Source of the DNA: CBDCCV01 sp965215025
GTDB taxonomy: Bacteria; Bacteroidota; Rhodothermia; Rhodothermales; Salinibacteraceae
Direction: 5' to 3'
DNA length: 64,000 nucleotides
NCBI GenBank assembly: GCA_965215025.1
Contig: CBDCCV010000002.1
Coordinates: forward strand, 1,612,001 to 1,676,000
Shown here: piece by piece, positions 30,298 to 38,515 of the stretch
Numbering within the stretch: the first letter of the stretch is position 1
Layout of the letters: each line of letters opens with the position of its first letter
Notes under the pieces: model-generated
Database searches by the model: none
What the model was told of the DNA's origin: nothing
The model's input: the letters and a program-made list of their open reading frames with translations, nothing else
Position numbers and translations under genes: made by a program

Positions 30298-30538
30298 AAG
30301 ACTTCGCCGTTTGCTGTTTTCTGCTAATCGGAAAGGAAGCTGTGCGGGAGGCGCCGCTAGGCGCGCGCTTGCACGGACCTCAAGTGTTGCTCGAACAAGC
30401 CAGAAGTTTTTTACAGTCCGTGCGTTTTCTATGTTTTATCCTTATGTGAGAATTGACGCTGCCTCCGTTTGGCCACCTCGGTGCGTCCCTCCCCACTTCT
30501 GCTTGTGTCCTCCCTTCTAAAATAGCCCTCCCAACGCC

Positions 30539-30946
30539 ATGCAGAATACCGTGCTGCCCCACACGCCGCCATCGGAAACGCCAAGAATTGGCCCTTTTCG
30601 GAAGCGCTTCCAGCGTGCGGCCAATCCGTACGCGCCTCTTCTCGTTTTAAACGCCAAAGGCTCTATCGAGCACCTCTCCTCCTCCGCCGCCCGTCTCTTG
30701 GAATACGACGGCGAGGCATCTATCGACCCATGCTTTTTCGCGCACGTCCACGGCAAGAATCTGTATCAGGTCATGCGTGACGTAGCCGACATGGTATGCT
30801 ACGGCAAGGCGCAGGCCTCGTGGCTCTTCCGCCTGCGCACGGGCAAGGGCCGCTGGCGCTGGTACAAGGCCACGGCCACTAACAGCCTCGACGGCGAAGA
30901 CGAGGCCGGCATCACCATCCGCCTGCGCGACTTGCAAGGCTGGTAG
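30539..30946 (+). CDS. single PAS-domain protein
   Basis: A 135-residue cytoplasmic sensor made of one PAS fold and little else. The core runs NPYAPLLVLNAKGSIEHLSS, SAARLLEYDGEASIDPCFFA and HVHGKNLYQVMRDVADMVCY, then LFRLRTGKGRWRWYKATATN and AGITIRLRDLQGW. There is no kinase, HTH or cyclase domain, so it must act through a partner or by binding a ligand. It is preceded on the plus strand by a gene-free stretch and followed by a G-rich spacer. Partner genes are not identifiable nearby. Confidence 0.85.
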   Translation: MQNTVLPHTPPSETPRIGPFRKRFQRAANPYAPLLVLNAKGSIEHLSSSAARLLEYDGEASIDPCFFAHVHGKNLYQVMRDVADMVCYGKAQASWLFRLRTGKGRWRWYKATATNSLDGEDEAGITIRLRDLQGW

Positions 30947-31048
30947 GCTTGAGGGTGGGGGCTTGGGCGTGTGGGAGGGGGAAGCGTTGATCTTGTGCCG
31001 CTTCCATGCCCCCGACCTCTTAGGCGCAGACTATCCATTAGGCACAGA

Positions 31049-32758
31049 CTACCCAATCGGCGGGCGGCGCTGGTGGAAATCGGTGGCGTTCTGGTAGGCG
31101 CGCGCCAAGGAGAGCATGGCCGCGTCCCGGTAGAGGCCGCCCACGAAGGTGATGCTGCCGGGCTGGCGGCGCGCGCTGCCGGAGGGCTGCCCCTCCACCG
31201 GGCGGAAGGCGTTGGGCAGGCTCACGGCGGGGTGGCCCGTGAGGTTGGTGATGCCGAGGGTGCCGCCTCCGAACGAGGGCGAGACGATCACATCGAAGCC
31301 GTCCATCGCCTCGGCCGTCTGGCGCATGAGGAGCGTGCGGGCGCGGTTGGCCTGCAAAAACTCGACGGCGGGCACGAACCGCGCCGTGCGGAAGACGTGC
31401 GGCCAGGCGTCTTTCGTCTGCCGCACCATCGCGTCAATGCCGCGCTCGCGCGTGAGGGCATCGAACGCCGTGGCCGCCTCTACGCTCAGCGTCGTGAGCA
31501 TCGCGTCCACGGGCAGATCGCCCGGCAGCGCCATCGGCTCCAGGGTGACGCCGAGGTCGCGCAGGACAGCGAGCGTTTCCTGATCGGCGGATTGGTTGTC
31601 GTAATCCTCGGCGAAGGCATCTTCGAGGAAGCCCACGCGGAGGCGCGTCACGTCGAAGTTCTGCTGATAGGGAAACGGGACGGGCGTGGTGGCCGGGTCG
31701 CGCGGGTCGGCGCCGTTGATGGCCTCGAAGACGAGCGCGCAGTCCTCGGCCGAGCGTGCCATCGGGCCGAGCTTGTCCATGCTCCACGAGAGCGCCATCG
31801 CCCCGTGACGGCTCACCGCGCCGAAGGTGGGCCGGTGCCCGGTGACGCCGTTGCGCGTCGAGGGCGAGACGATGGAGCCGAGCGTCTCCGACCCGATGGC
31901 AAACGCCACCAGCCCCGCCGCCACCGCCGACCCCGGCCCCGCCGACGACCCGCTACTCCCCTGCTCGACGTTCCACGGGTTCTTCGTCGTCCCCCCGAAC
32001 CAGACGTCGCCCCAGGCCAGCGCCCCGAGCGTGAGTTTTGCCACGAGGACGGCGCCCGCCGCGTCCAGCTTTTCGATCACGGCGGCGTTCTCGGCGATGG
32101 TCTGCTCCCGGTACGGCGTGGCGCCCCAGGTGGTCGGGTAATCCTCGACGGCGAGGAGGTCCTTCGCGCCGTAGGGGATGCCGTGAAGCGGCCCGCGCCA
32201 GTTGCCTGTGGCGATCTCCTCGTCGGCCTCGGCGGCTTGGCACAGGGCGCGCTCCTCGGTGAGCGTGACGACGGCCTTGAGCACGCCGTCGTACTCTTTC
32301 AAGCGACGGAGGTAAAGCTGCGTCAGCTCGGTGGAGGTGACGTCGCCGTTTTTGAGCAGGTACGCCAGCCCGGCCACCGGCATGAACGCCAGCGCCTCCT
32401 CGCTCTCTGGGCGCTCCACGGGCTGCGGCGCCCACTCCATCGGCGGCGCGTCTTCGGGCGGGGTGACGCCGCCGAGGCGCGGGTCGAAGACGAGGGCGGG
32501 CGGCACCTCGTTGGGGAGGTCGAGCGCGCGCAGTTTTTCGTAGCCTTCGAGGTTTTCGCGCAGGTCCTCGACCATCATCTCGCGCTCCTCCTCGGTGAAA
32601 TGGAGGCCGGCGAGGTCGGCGGCGTGGGTAATGTCTTCCGCCGTGATGTCTTCGGGGTCCGGCTTCTGAGCGGCGCGGGCGTAGAGGGCGCCGGGGAAGA
32701 CGGTGCTGGAGAGGCCCAGCGCGGAGCAGTAGGCCATAAACGCGCGGCGGTCGAGCAT
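31049..32758 (-). CDS. exported amidase-signature enzyme (Tat signal)
   Basis: Amide hydrolase of 569 residues from the ATG at 32758. The start was chosen because MLDRRAFMAYCSALGLSSTV is a twin-arginine signal (RRAF), cleaved near ALYARA. The Ser-Ser-Lys catalytic triad is visible: Lys in GIPYGAKDLLAVEDY, the cis-Ser in GSSGSSAGPGSAVAAG and the nucleophile in SETLGSIVSPSTRNG. The C-terminal block FDVIVSPSFGGG is also typical. Between the signal and the domain lies a helical N-terminal extension of about 100 residues. Substrate is unknown. The family includes acylamidases and Glu-tRNA amidotransferase A, but export argues against the latter. Just 3' of it lie two imperfect TTAGGCACAGACTACCCA-type repeats. 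Confidence 0.88.
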   Translation of the reverse strand: MLDRRAFMAYCSALGLSSTVFPGALYARAAQKPDPEDITAEDITHAADLAGLHFTEEEREMMVEDLRENLEGYEKLRALDLPNEVPPALVFDPRLGGVTPPEDAPPMEWAPQPVERPESEEALAFMPVAGLAYLLKNGDVTSTELTQLYLRRLKEYDGVLKAVVTLTEERALCQAAEADEEIATGNWRGPLHGIPYGAKDLLAVEDYPTTWGATPYREQTIAENAAVIEKLDAAGAVLVAKLTLGALAWGDVWFGGTTKNPWNVEQGSSGSSAGPGSAVAAGLVAFAIGSETLGSIVSPSTRNGVTGHRPTFGAVSRHGAMALSWSMDKLGPMARSAEDCALVFEAINGADPRDPATTPVPFPYQQNFDVTRLRVGFLEDAFAEDYDNQSADQETLAVLRDLGVTLEPMALPGDLPVDAMLTTLSVEAATAFDALTRERGIDAMVRQTKDAWPHVFRTARFVPAVEFLQANRARTLLMRQTAEAMDGFDVIVSPSFGGGTLGITNLTGHPAVSLPNAFRPVEGQPSGSARRQPGSITFVGGLYRDAAMLSLARAYQNATDFHQRRPPIG

Positions 32759-32825
32759 CTTTCGGCGTGTGGGGGTTTGGGCGGATGGGTGTGTGGGCGC
32801 GCCAGCTTTCCTTTCGAGCAAGCAT

Positions 32826-33212
32826 TTACCAGAGCAGATCCACGTCGTAGCGCTCGAACGCTTCGTCTTTGCCTACCACGGTCAGAGCCTCCACTTGCGA
32901 CTGCGCGATGATCAGCCGGTCGAACGGATCGCGGTGATGGAGCGGCAAGCGCGTGTACGCTGCCAGATGCGACAACTCGGCGTGCAAGACCTCGATCTCG
33001 TTCCGCAAGGGCTGTTCCGGGATCAGTTCTCCGAAAGGATGCGGCAGCTTCAGCTTTCCGACGTTAATCTTGATCGCCATTTCCCAGAGGCTTGCCACGC
33101 TCAAAAACGCTTCGTTCTCAAGATCGGCGATGGCTTCTTTCGCCCTGCCCGAGAGGCGTTCATCCCCGCCGATGAACCACAGGAAGCTGTGCGTGTCCAA
33201 GAGAAGCCGCAT
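32826..33212 (-). CDS. vapC: VapC-type PIN-domain toxin
   Basis: Probable RNase toxin of 128 residues from ATG 33212. The first PIN Asp is in MRLLLDTHSFLWFIGGDERL. The next acidic residues follow in SVASLWEMAIKINVGKLKL (Glu) and in HHRDPFDRLIIAQSQVEAL (two Asp), and the final one near VVGKDEAFERYDVDLLW. All expected metal ligands are present, so it looks active. The antitoxin gene lies four bases upstream on the same strand, the usual order. Confidence 0.92.
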   Translation of the reverse strand: MRLLLDTHSFLWFIGGDERLSGRAKEAIADLENEAFLSVASLWEMAIKINVGKLKLPHPFGELIPEQPLRNEIEVLHAELSHLAAYTRLPLHHRDPFDRLIIAQSQVEALTVVGKDEAFERYDVDLLW

Positions 33213-33216
33213 GGCG

Positions 33217-33438
33217 CTACATGTACTCGCGGAAATCGTCGAGCGGCGCATCAAAGTCATCACTCATCCAGATCTCCCCGCCCGCGCTCCCGAACTCGCG
33301 TTGGCGCTTGGCCGTCGCGGCGGAAAGCCGCGCTACCGGCTGGCCCGTCTTCGTGATGACGACCTCCTCGCCGCGTGCGGCCTGCTCGATAAGCTCTTCG
33401 AGGCGCTGCTTAGCCTGATCTACGTCAACGTGCGGCAT
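33217..33438 (-). CDS. vapB: Phd/YefM-type antitoxin
   Basis: A 73-residue antitoxin from ATG 33438 (MPHVDVDQAKQRLEELIEQA). The Phd/YefM N-terminal dimer domain is recognisable by the pattern ARGEEVVITKTGQPVARLSA; the C-terminal 30 residues (EIWMSDDFDAPLDDFREYM) are acidic and would wrap the PIN toxin. The stop is four bases before the toxin start, so the two are coupled. Autoregulation by the complex is expected for the family. Confidence 0.92.
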   Translation of the reverse strand: MPHVDVDQAKQRLEELIEQAARGEEVVITKTGQPVARLSAATAKRQREFGSAGGEIWMSDDFDAPLDDFREYM

Positions 33439-33534
33439 GGCTGCACCTGCTGGTTCTTCATCTTCTTTTCTGCTCAACGCTGCGGCCAACGGCCATGCTC
33501 CTTGAACTGCGAAAAGCGGCGCGACGGCGTACGC

Positions 33535-34929
33535 TCACTCCCGCAGCAGCCCGCCCGGAAACGCCACCACGCTCTCGTTCCCGTCGCGCCCCACCGCCGC
33601 CACGCCGAAGAGGTAATTGTCGATCACGATGCCGTCGAGCGTGTGGCGCGTCGCGCCCGCCGGGACGAACTGCCACTCCTGCCACTGCGGCGCCGTCGTC
33701 TTGCGCCAGTAGACCTTGTAGCCGGCCAGGTTTGGGTCGTCCACCGGCTCCCACGCGAGCGTGGTCGAAGGCTCGACGGCCCCGCCGATGCGCACGCTGT
33801 CGGGCGCGGGCGGCGCCCAGGCCATGGCCGCGAGCGTGGCCGCGTTCACGGCGGTAAGCTCTCGCGCGTAGTCGAAGTTGACTTCTTCGATCACGTCGCC
33901 GTAGTCGATCCCGCCTTCGGTGCGGATGTCCTGATGCTGCTCGGTGTAGTCCTCGTGCGCTTCCATGATGCGCACGGCGGGGAAGCCGGCGTCGTTGAAG
34001 GGGCGGTGGTGCCCCCCGCGCCCGAAGCGGTCGAGCCGGTAGATCATCATGGCGTCGAGGTTGCTGGCTGCGAAGTACGCGTCCGTCACGCGGGCGACGT
34101 AGCGGGCGAGCTGGCGCGAGGGGCCGTCCACCTCGCCGCCGAAAAAGCGCAGGAGGTTGTAGTCGCGCTCCGTCATCCCGGCCGGGAGCGGCTGCGAGAA
34201 GACGCGAAAAACGGTGTTGTCGATCACCCCGTCGCCACCCTCGATGTTGCCAATCATGTCGTTGTTCAAGACGGCCTCGATGTCCCAGCCTTCTTCGGTG
34301 GCGACCTCGGCCATGTGCGCGCCGCCGAAGAGGCCCTGCTCCTCGCCCGAGAGGCCGGCGTAGACGATGGTCGTGGGGAACTCGTACTGGCTGAGGACGC
34401 GCGCGGCCTCGATGGCGCCGGCCATGCCACTGGCGTTGTCGTTGGCGCCGGGGGCGTCGCTCGTGAAGTCCATGACGTCAGAGGCGCGGCTGTCGATGTC
34501 GCCCGTCATGATGACGTAGCGCTCCGGGTAGCGCGCGCCGCGCTGGATGGCCAGGACGTTTACAATCGTCGTTGAGTCGGGGATGCGGTCTTCACCTGAG
34601 ACGACGAAGCGCTGCGTCCCCACTTCGAGGCACCCGCCGCAGTCGGCGGAGATCTGCCTGAACTCACTTTCGATCCACCGCCTGGCCGCGCCGATGCCGC
34701 GCGTGTCGCTCGTCGTGTCCGAGCGCGTGTGGCGCGTGCCAAAGCCGGCCAGTTCGCGGATGTCCGCCTCGATCCGAGTGGCCGAGACGCTGTCCACGAT
34801 GGCGTGGATGCGCGGGTCGTGCGGCGGGGGCGGCGCCTCCTCGGCGTCAGTGGACTGCGCCTGCGCCTGCGCGCTTGGCATCAGCAGAAGAACGAGAAGC
34901 GCGGCAAGTGTGAACGGACGTGCGGTCAT
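33535..34929 (-). CDS. secreted M28-family metallopeptidase with C-terminal FN3-like domain
   Basis: Aminopeptidase-type enzyme of 464 residues from ATG 34929. The signal peptide is MTARPFTLAALLVLLLMPSA (cleavage near AQAQA). The M28 core is clear: DAPGANDNASGMAGA (bridging Asp), YAGLSGEEQGLFGGAHMA (catalytic Glu-Glu), VLNNDMIGN (Asp) and GGHHRPFNDAGFPAV (His). The first metal site reads TGDIDSRASDVMD where most relatives have H-x-D, so the usual His appears replaced by Asp. After the peptidase domain a fibronectin type III-like segment runs from TTLAWEPVDDPNLAGYKVYW to GVAAVGRDGNESVV. It probably works in the periplasm or outside on peptides. An ATG at 34956 is an alternative start. Confidence 0.9.
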   Translation of the reverse strand: MTARPFTLAALLVLLLMPSAQAQAQSTDAEEAPPPPHDPRIHAIVDSVSATRIEADIRELAGFGTRHTRSDTTSDTRGIGAARRWIESEFRQISADCGGCLEVGTQRFVVSGEDRIPDSTTIVNVLAIQRGARYPERYVIMTGDIDSRASDVMDFTSDAPGANDNASGMAGAIEAARVLSQYEFPTTIVYAGLSGEEQGLFGGAHMAEVATEEGWDIEAVLNNDMIGNIEGGDGVIDNTVFRVFSQPLPAGMTERDYNLLRFFGGEVDGPSRQLARYVARVTDAYFAASNLDAMMIYRLDRFGRGGHHRPFNDAGFPAVRIMEAHEDYTEQHQDIRTEGGIDYGDVIEEVNFDYARELTAVNAATLAAMAWAPPAPDSVRIGGAVEPSTTLAWEPVDDPNLAGYKVYWRKTTAPQWQEWQFVPAGATRHTLDGIVIDNYLFGVAAVGRDGNESVVAFPGGLLRE

Positions 34930-35036
34930 GGCAGAGACTTCGAAAAGAGCGGTCATCGAGCGAAACGCCAAAGGTAGGGAAATCGCCGCCCAAACGTAAG
35001 CGACGCCGGCCTCCGGTGGGCGCCCTTCTCCCCCGC

Positions 35037-35468
35037 TCACCCCGCCTCGCCCTCTCTCGTAACGCGCCAGCCGCGCAGCCCCACCTCGCCGATGGAGCGG
35101 CCGTCCTTGAAGGGGATCCAGAAGAGGCCGGCCGCGTCGCCCGTCTTCATCTCGCCCGGCTCCAACGTGCCCTCGGCGCGCTCCGTGTGCTCGTCGCCCG
35201 TCTCGGCGCGGAAGACCATCGTGAAGCGGTAGCGCACGGCGTAGCCGTTCCGGTTGACGAGGCGGACGACCACGCCGTCGTGGCGCTCGTCGGCCTCGGA
35301 GTAGAAGATGTAGGAGAACGCCACGCCTTCGTGGACGAGCATGGGCTTCCACGCTTCGTCCATCGCCGCGCGCTGCGCTGAGGCGGCCGGCGCCCACATG
35401 GAAAGCAGCAGCGCTCCCATCCACAGGATCGCCGCGCACCGCCTTGCGTGTTTTCCTCTGTGGGCCAT
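35037..35468 (-). CDS. secreted protein of unknown function
   Basis: A 143-residue exported protein. The start at 35468 gives MAHRGKHARRCAAILWMGAL with a basic n-region and hydrophobic core, cleaved near AASAQ. The mature part is beta-rich (MLVHEGVAFSYIFYSEADER, GVVVRLVNRNGYAVRYRFTM) and ends in GRSIGEVGLRGWRVTREGEA. The pattern resembles small immunoglobulin-like accessory domains found in Bacteroidota-related genomes, but I do not recognise the family. It stands 107 bases upstream of the M28 peptidase on the same strand, so the two may be coexpressed. Confidence 0.7.
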   Translation of the reverse strand: MAHRGKHARRCAAILWMGALLLSMWAPAASAQRAAMDEAWKPMLVHEGVAFSYIFYSEADERHDGVVVRLVNRNGYAVRYRFTMVFRAETGDEHTERAEGTLEPGEMKTGDAAGLFWIPFKDGRSIGEVGLRGWRVTREGEAG

Positions 35469-35550
35469 GCTGGAGAAACGCCGCCGCCGGCCACAGGTCC
35501 CCGAGGGGCGGCAGCCAGCGGGACACCCTCTGCGTTCCGCCGGAAAACCT

Positions 35551-36165
35551 TCAGCGCGACGCCCCGCCGGCCAGCGCGGCGCTGCTGTCGGAGGACGGCG
35601 CCTCGCCGTTGAGGGCGGCCAGCGCGTCGTCATAGGCGCGGAGCAGCGACGCCTCGTAGGTGGCTATGTTGATGAGCATGGGGACGAGGGCGCCCTTCCG
35701 CTCGGCCAGCGTCGCGCCGATGTCCGCGCCGCCGGCCAGGATGGTTTGGTAAAGCATCTCGCCCACGGTGCGCTGAAAATCGGCGTGGCCGGCCTGCACC
35801 TGGCGCACAACGGCGGCGGCCTCGGCCACGTCGAAGTCCAGGTGCGCCGCCGCGCCGGTGGACTGCGCCGTCTCCCACGCGCTGTTTTGCAAAACGCTGG
35901 TCTGCCAGTTGACCATGAGCCGGTTACTGGAATCTTGGCGGATGCGCTCGATCTCATGCCGGTGCACCTCCAGCAGGTTTTCCACCTCAGCGCGGTTCGC
36001 CACAATCTCGCGGCGGATGGCCTCGCGGGCGCGCTCGGCCGAGGCCGCGTCGCGCTGCCCCTGCCGCCACTCCTGGATGCCAAAGGCCAAGAGCACGCTC
36101 AGGACGATCAGCCCGGCCTCCAGCGCCAGGTACCCCCACGAAGCGTTGCGCGCCGAACGAGCCAT
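35551..36165 (-). CDS. membrane-anchored 'EWR' protein, paralogue of 41843-42484
   Basis: A 204-residue protein with a single N-terminal transmembrane helix (LEAGLIVLSVLLAFGIQEWR, about residues 15-34), then a long helical, charged extracytoplasmic or cytoplasmic part (RAREAIRREIVANRAEVENL). The stretch WETAQSTGAAAHLDFDVAEA is very like ALETAQSTGAIGEIDYALAQ in the protein encoded at 41843, and the membrane-exit EWR motif is shared. The family is unnamed to my knowledge. It lies 18 bases downstream of the transketolase gene and is probably cotranscribed with it. Confidence 0.75.
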   Translation of the reverse strand: MARSARNASWGYLALEAGLIVLSVLLAFGIQEWRQGQRDAASAERAREAIRREIVANRAEVENLLEVHRHEIERIRQDSSNRLMVNWQTSVLQNSAWETAQSTGAAAHLDFDVAEAAAVVRQVQAGHADFQRTVGEMLYQTILAGGADIGATLAERKGALVPMLINIATYEASLLRAYDDALAALNGEAPSSDSSAALAGGASR

Positions 36166-36183
36166 CCGCCGATACCGACTGCG

Positions 36184-38208
36184 TTACTTGCCAAGCACCT
36201 TCCGCGCGCGCTCGGCCACGTGCTCGGCCGTGAACCCGAACTCCTTCATCACCCGCTCCCCCGGCGCCGACGAGCCGAAGTGGTCGACGCCGATGGAGGT
36301 GCCCTCCGGCCCCACGTAGCGCTGCCACCCCAGCGGCGTCCCCGCCTCGACAGAGACGCGCTCTGTCACCTCGGGCGGCAAGACCTCGTCGCGGTAGCGC
36401 TGGTCCTGCTTCTCGAACAGCTCCCACGACGGCATCGAGACGACGCGCGCCTGGACGCCTTCATCAGAAAGCGTCTCGGCCGCGTCGACGGCGTGCTGCA
36501 CCTCGCTCCCGGTGCCGATGAGGATGACGTCGGGCGTGCCGTCGGTGTCGCGGAGGACGTAGGCGCCCCGGTGCAGCCCCTCGGCGGAGGCGTACTTCTC
36601 GCGGTCGAAGGTGGGGACGCCCTGGCGCGTGAGGACGAGCGCCGTGGGGCCGTCGGTGTTCTCGACGGCGGCGCGCCACGCCTCGGCCGTCTCGTTGGCG
36701 TCGGCCGGGCGGATGAGCGTGAGCTGCGGGATGGCGCGCAGGGCCATGAGGTGCTCGATGGGCTGGTGCGTGGGGCCGTCCTCGCCCAGGCCCACCGAGT
36801 CGTGCGTGAAGACGTAGACGACGGCCGCGTTCATCAAGGCGGCCAGGCGCATCGAGGGGCGGAGGTAGTCTGAGAAGATGAAGAACGTGGCGCAGTAGGC
36901 CCGCAGCCCGCCGTGCGTGGTGATGCCGTTAGAGGCGCCGGCCATCCCGTGCTCGCGCACGCCGTAGTACAGGTTCGCGCCCTCGGGCGTGTCTTTCTGA
37001 AAGACGCCGCGCTCCTCGACGAGCGTCTTGTTCGACTCGTGCAAGTCCGCCGAGCCGCCGATGAAGAAACCAAGCTCTGGCATGATCTTCTCCATCACGG
37101 CGGCCGACGCCTTCCGCGTAGCCATCTTCTCGCCCGGCTCGAACTCCGGGAGGTCCGCATCCCAGCCGTCGGGGAGCGTGCCGTCGTGCCAGTCCTTAAA
37201 GCGCCGGGCCTTTTCGGGATGCTCCTCTTCGTAGCGCGCCATGAGGTCGTCCCACTCGGCCTGGAACTTCTGGCCCCGCTCGACGGCCTCTGTCATGTGC
37301 TCGCGCGCCTCGTCGGGGACGTGGAACGGCTTGCCGGTGGGCCAGCCCAAGTTCTTTTTCGTCTTCTCGACCTCGTCCTCGCCCAAGGGCGAGCCGTGCG
37401 CGGAGGCTTTGCCCTGCTTGCCGGGAGAGCCGTAGCCGATCTCCGTGCGCATGACGATAAAGGAGGGGCGCTCCGTCTCCTCTTTGGCCTTCCGGATGGC
37501 CTCGTCGATGGCGTCGAGGTCGTTCCCGTCGTCCACGTGCTGCACGTGCCAGCCGTAGGCCTCGAAGCGCTTGCCCGTGTCCTCGGTAAAGGCGAGGGCC
37601 GTGTCGCCGTCGATGGTGATGTGGTTGTCGTCGTAGATGTAGACGAGCTTGCTAAGGCCGAGGTGGCCGGCCAAGGAGGCGGCCTCGTGGCTGACCCCCT
37701 CCATCACGTCGCCGTCGGAGCAGAAGGCGTAGGTGTGATGGTCCACGAGCGGGAAGCCGTCCTCGTTGAAGTGCGCGGCGAGGAACCGCTCGGCAATCGC
37801 CATGCCGACGCCCGAGGCGAAGCCTTGGCCGAGCGGCCCCGTCGTCGTCTCCACGCCGGGCGTCATGAAGTTCTCGGGGTGGCCCGGCGTCATGGACTCC
37901 CACTGGCGGAAGTTCTTGATCTCCTCCATGGGCAGGTCGTAGCCCGTGAGGTGGAGGAGACTGTACAGGAGCATGGAGGCGTGGCCGTTCGAGAGGACGA
38001 AGCGGTCGCGGTCGGGCCAGCGCGGGTCCTCGGGGTTGTGCCTGAGGTGGCGGTGCCAGAGCACGTACGCCGCCGGCGCCAGGGCCATGGGCGTGCCGGG
38101 GTGGCCACTCTCCGCCTTCTGCACGGCGTCCACCGAGAGGAAGCGGATGGTGTTGATGGCGAGTTCTTCGAGGTCGGTGGCCTGGACGGCAACGGGCTGG
38201 TCGGGCAT
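36184..38208 (-). CDS. tkt: transketolase
   Basis: Thiamine diphosphate enzyme of the non-oxidative pentose phosphate pathway, 674 residues, full length. The start at 38208 (MPDQPVAVQATDLEELAINT) was chosen over an upstream in-frame start in a Pro-rich spacer. The thiamine-diphosphate motif begins CSDGDVMEGVSHEAASLAGH (about residue 155) and continues to YDDNHITIDGD. The pyrimidine-domain signature is EHGMAGASNGITTHGG, with THDSVGLGEDGPTHQPIEHL after it, and the C-terminal domain follows. All active-site His residues expected for the family are visible. It stands in a minus-strand run with two small membrane genes. Confidence 0.98.
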   Translation of the reverse strand: MPDQPVAVQATDLEELAINTIRFLSVDAVQKAESGHPGTPMALAPAAYVLWHRHLRHNPEDPRWPDRDRFVLSNGHASMLLYSLLHLTGYDLPMEEIKNFRQWESMTPGHPENFMTPGVETTTGPLGQGFASGVGMAIAERFLAAHFNEDGFPLVDHHTYAFCSDGDVMEGVSHEAASLAGHLGLSKLVYIYDDNHITIDGDTALAFTEDTGKRFEAYGWHVQHVDDGNDLDAIDEAIRKAKEETERPSFIVMRTEIGYGSPGKQGKASAHGSPLGEDEVEKTKKNLGWPTGKPFHVPDEAREHMTEAVERGQKFQAEWDDLMARYEEEHPEKARRFKDWHDGTLPDGWDADLPEFEPGEKMATRKASAAVMEKIMPELGFFIGGSADLHESNKTLVEERGVFQKDTPEGANLYYGVREHGMAGASNGITTHGGLRAYCATFFIFSDYLRPSMRLAALMNAAVVYVFTHDSVGLGEDGPTHQPIEHLMALRAIPQLTLIRPADANETAEAWRAAVENTDGPTALVLTRQGVPTFDREKYASAEGLHRGAYVLRDTDGTPDVILIGTGSEVQHAVDAAETLSDEGVQARVVSMPSWELFEKQDQRYRDEVLPPEVTERVSVEAGTPLGWQRYVGPEGTSIGVDHFGSSAPGERVMKEFGFTAEHVAERARKVLGK

Positions 38209-38306
38209 GGCGCGGGGCGATGGGTTGGGTGAAGGGTGGGTGAGGGGCACTTCGGGGACGGCACGGAGGACAAGCACGCACACGCGCGCGCCCTATGGCA
38301 AACGGC

Positions 38307-38510
38307 TCACGTGAAAAAGTTGGGTGCCGCAAGAACGCTCACGGCCAGAAAGATAGCGCCGTAGAGCTTGCGCGTGAGGCGCGCTTCGAGCACTTCGAGG
38401 TCTTTCTTCGTCGCCACCTCGTCCGCCGAGGCAATGACGGAGACGATGCCCTCGGCGTGGCCGTACTCCTCGACGAGTTGGTTTTTTGCTTTGAGCGTGT
38501 CGAAGGGCAT
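38307..38510 (-). CDS. small coiled-coil protein with C-terminal TM (DUF1640-like)
   Basis: A 67-residue protein: a short helical head (FDTLKAKNQLVEEYGHAEGI), a coiled-coil with heptad spacing (ADEVATKKDLEVLEARLTRK) and a C-terminal hydrophobic helix (LYGAIFLAVSVLAAPNFFT). The VATKKDLEVLEARL core is the signature of DUF1640/CCDC90-like proteins, although this copy is shorter than usual. It begins five bases after the VKOR-DsbA stop, so it is likely cotranscribed with it. Function unknown. Confidence 0.65.
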   Translation of the reverse strand: MPFDTLKAKNQLVEEYGHAEGIVSVIASADEVATKKDLEVLEARLTRKLYGAIFLAVSVLAAPNFFT

Positions 38511-38515
38511 GGCGG

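Noticed and set aside
30298..30538. Cobalamin riboswitch upstream of the BtuF-like gene
   Set aside because: No B12-box-like sequence or long structured leader was recognised in the 241-base spacer.
34930..35526. N-terminal extension of the M28 peptidase to 663 codons
   Set aside because: The extra 199 codons overlap another gene in a different frame and hide a good signal peptide at 34929.
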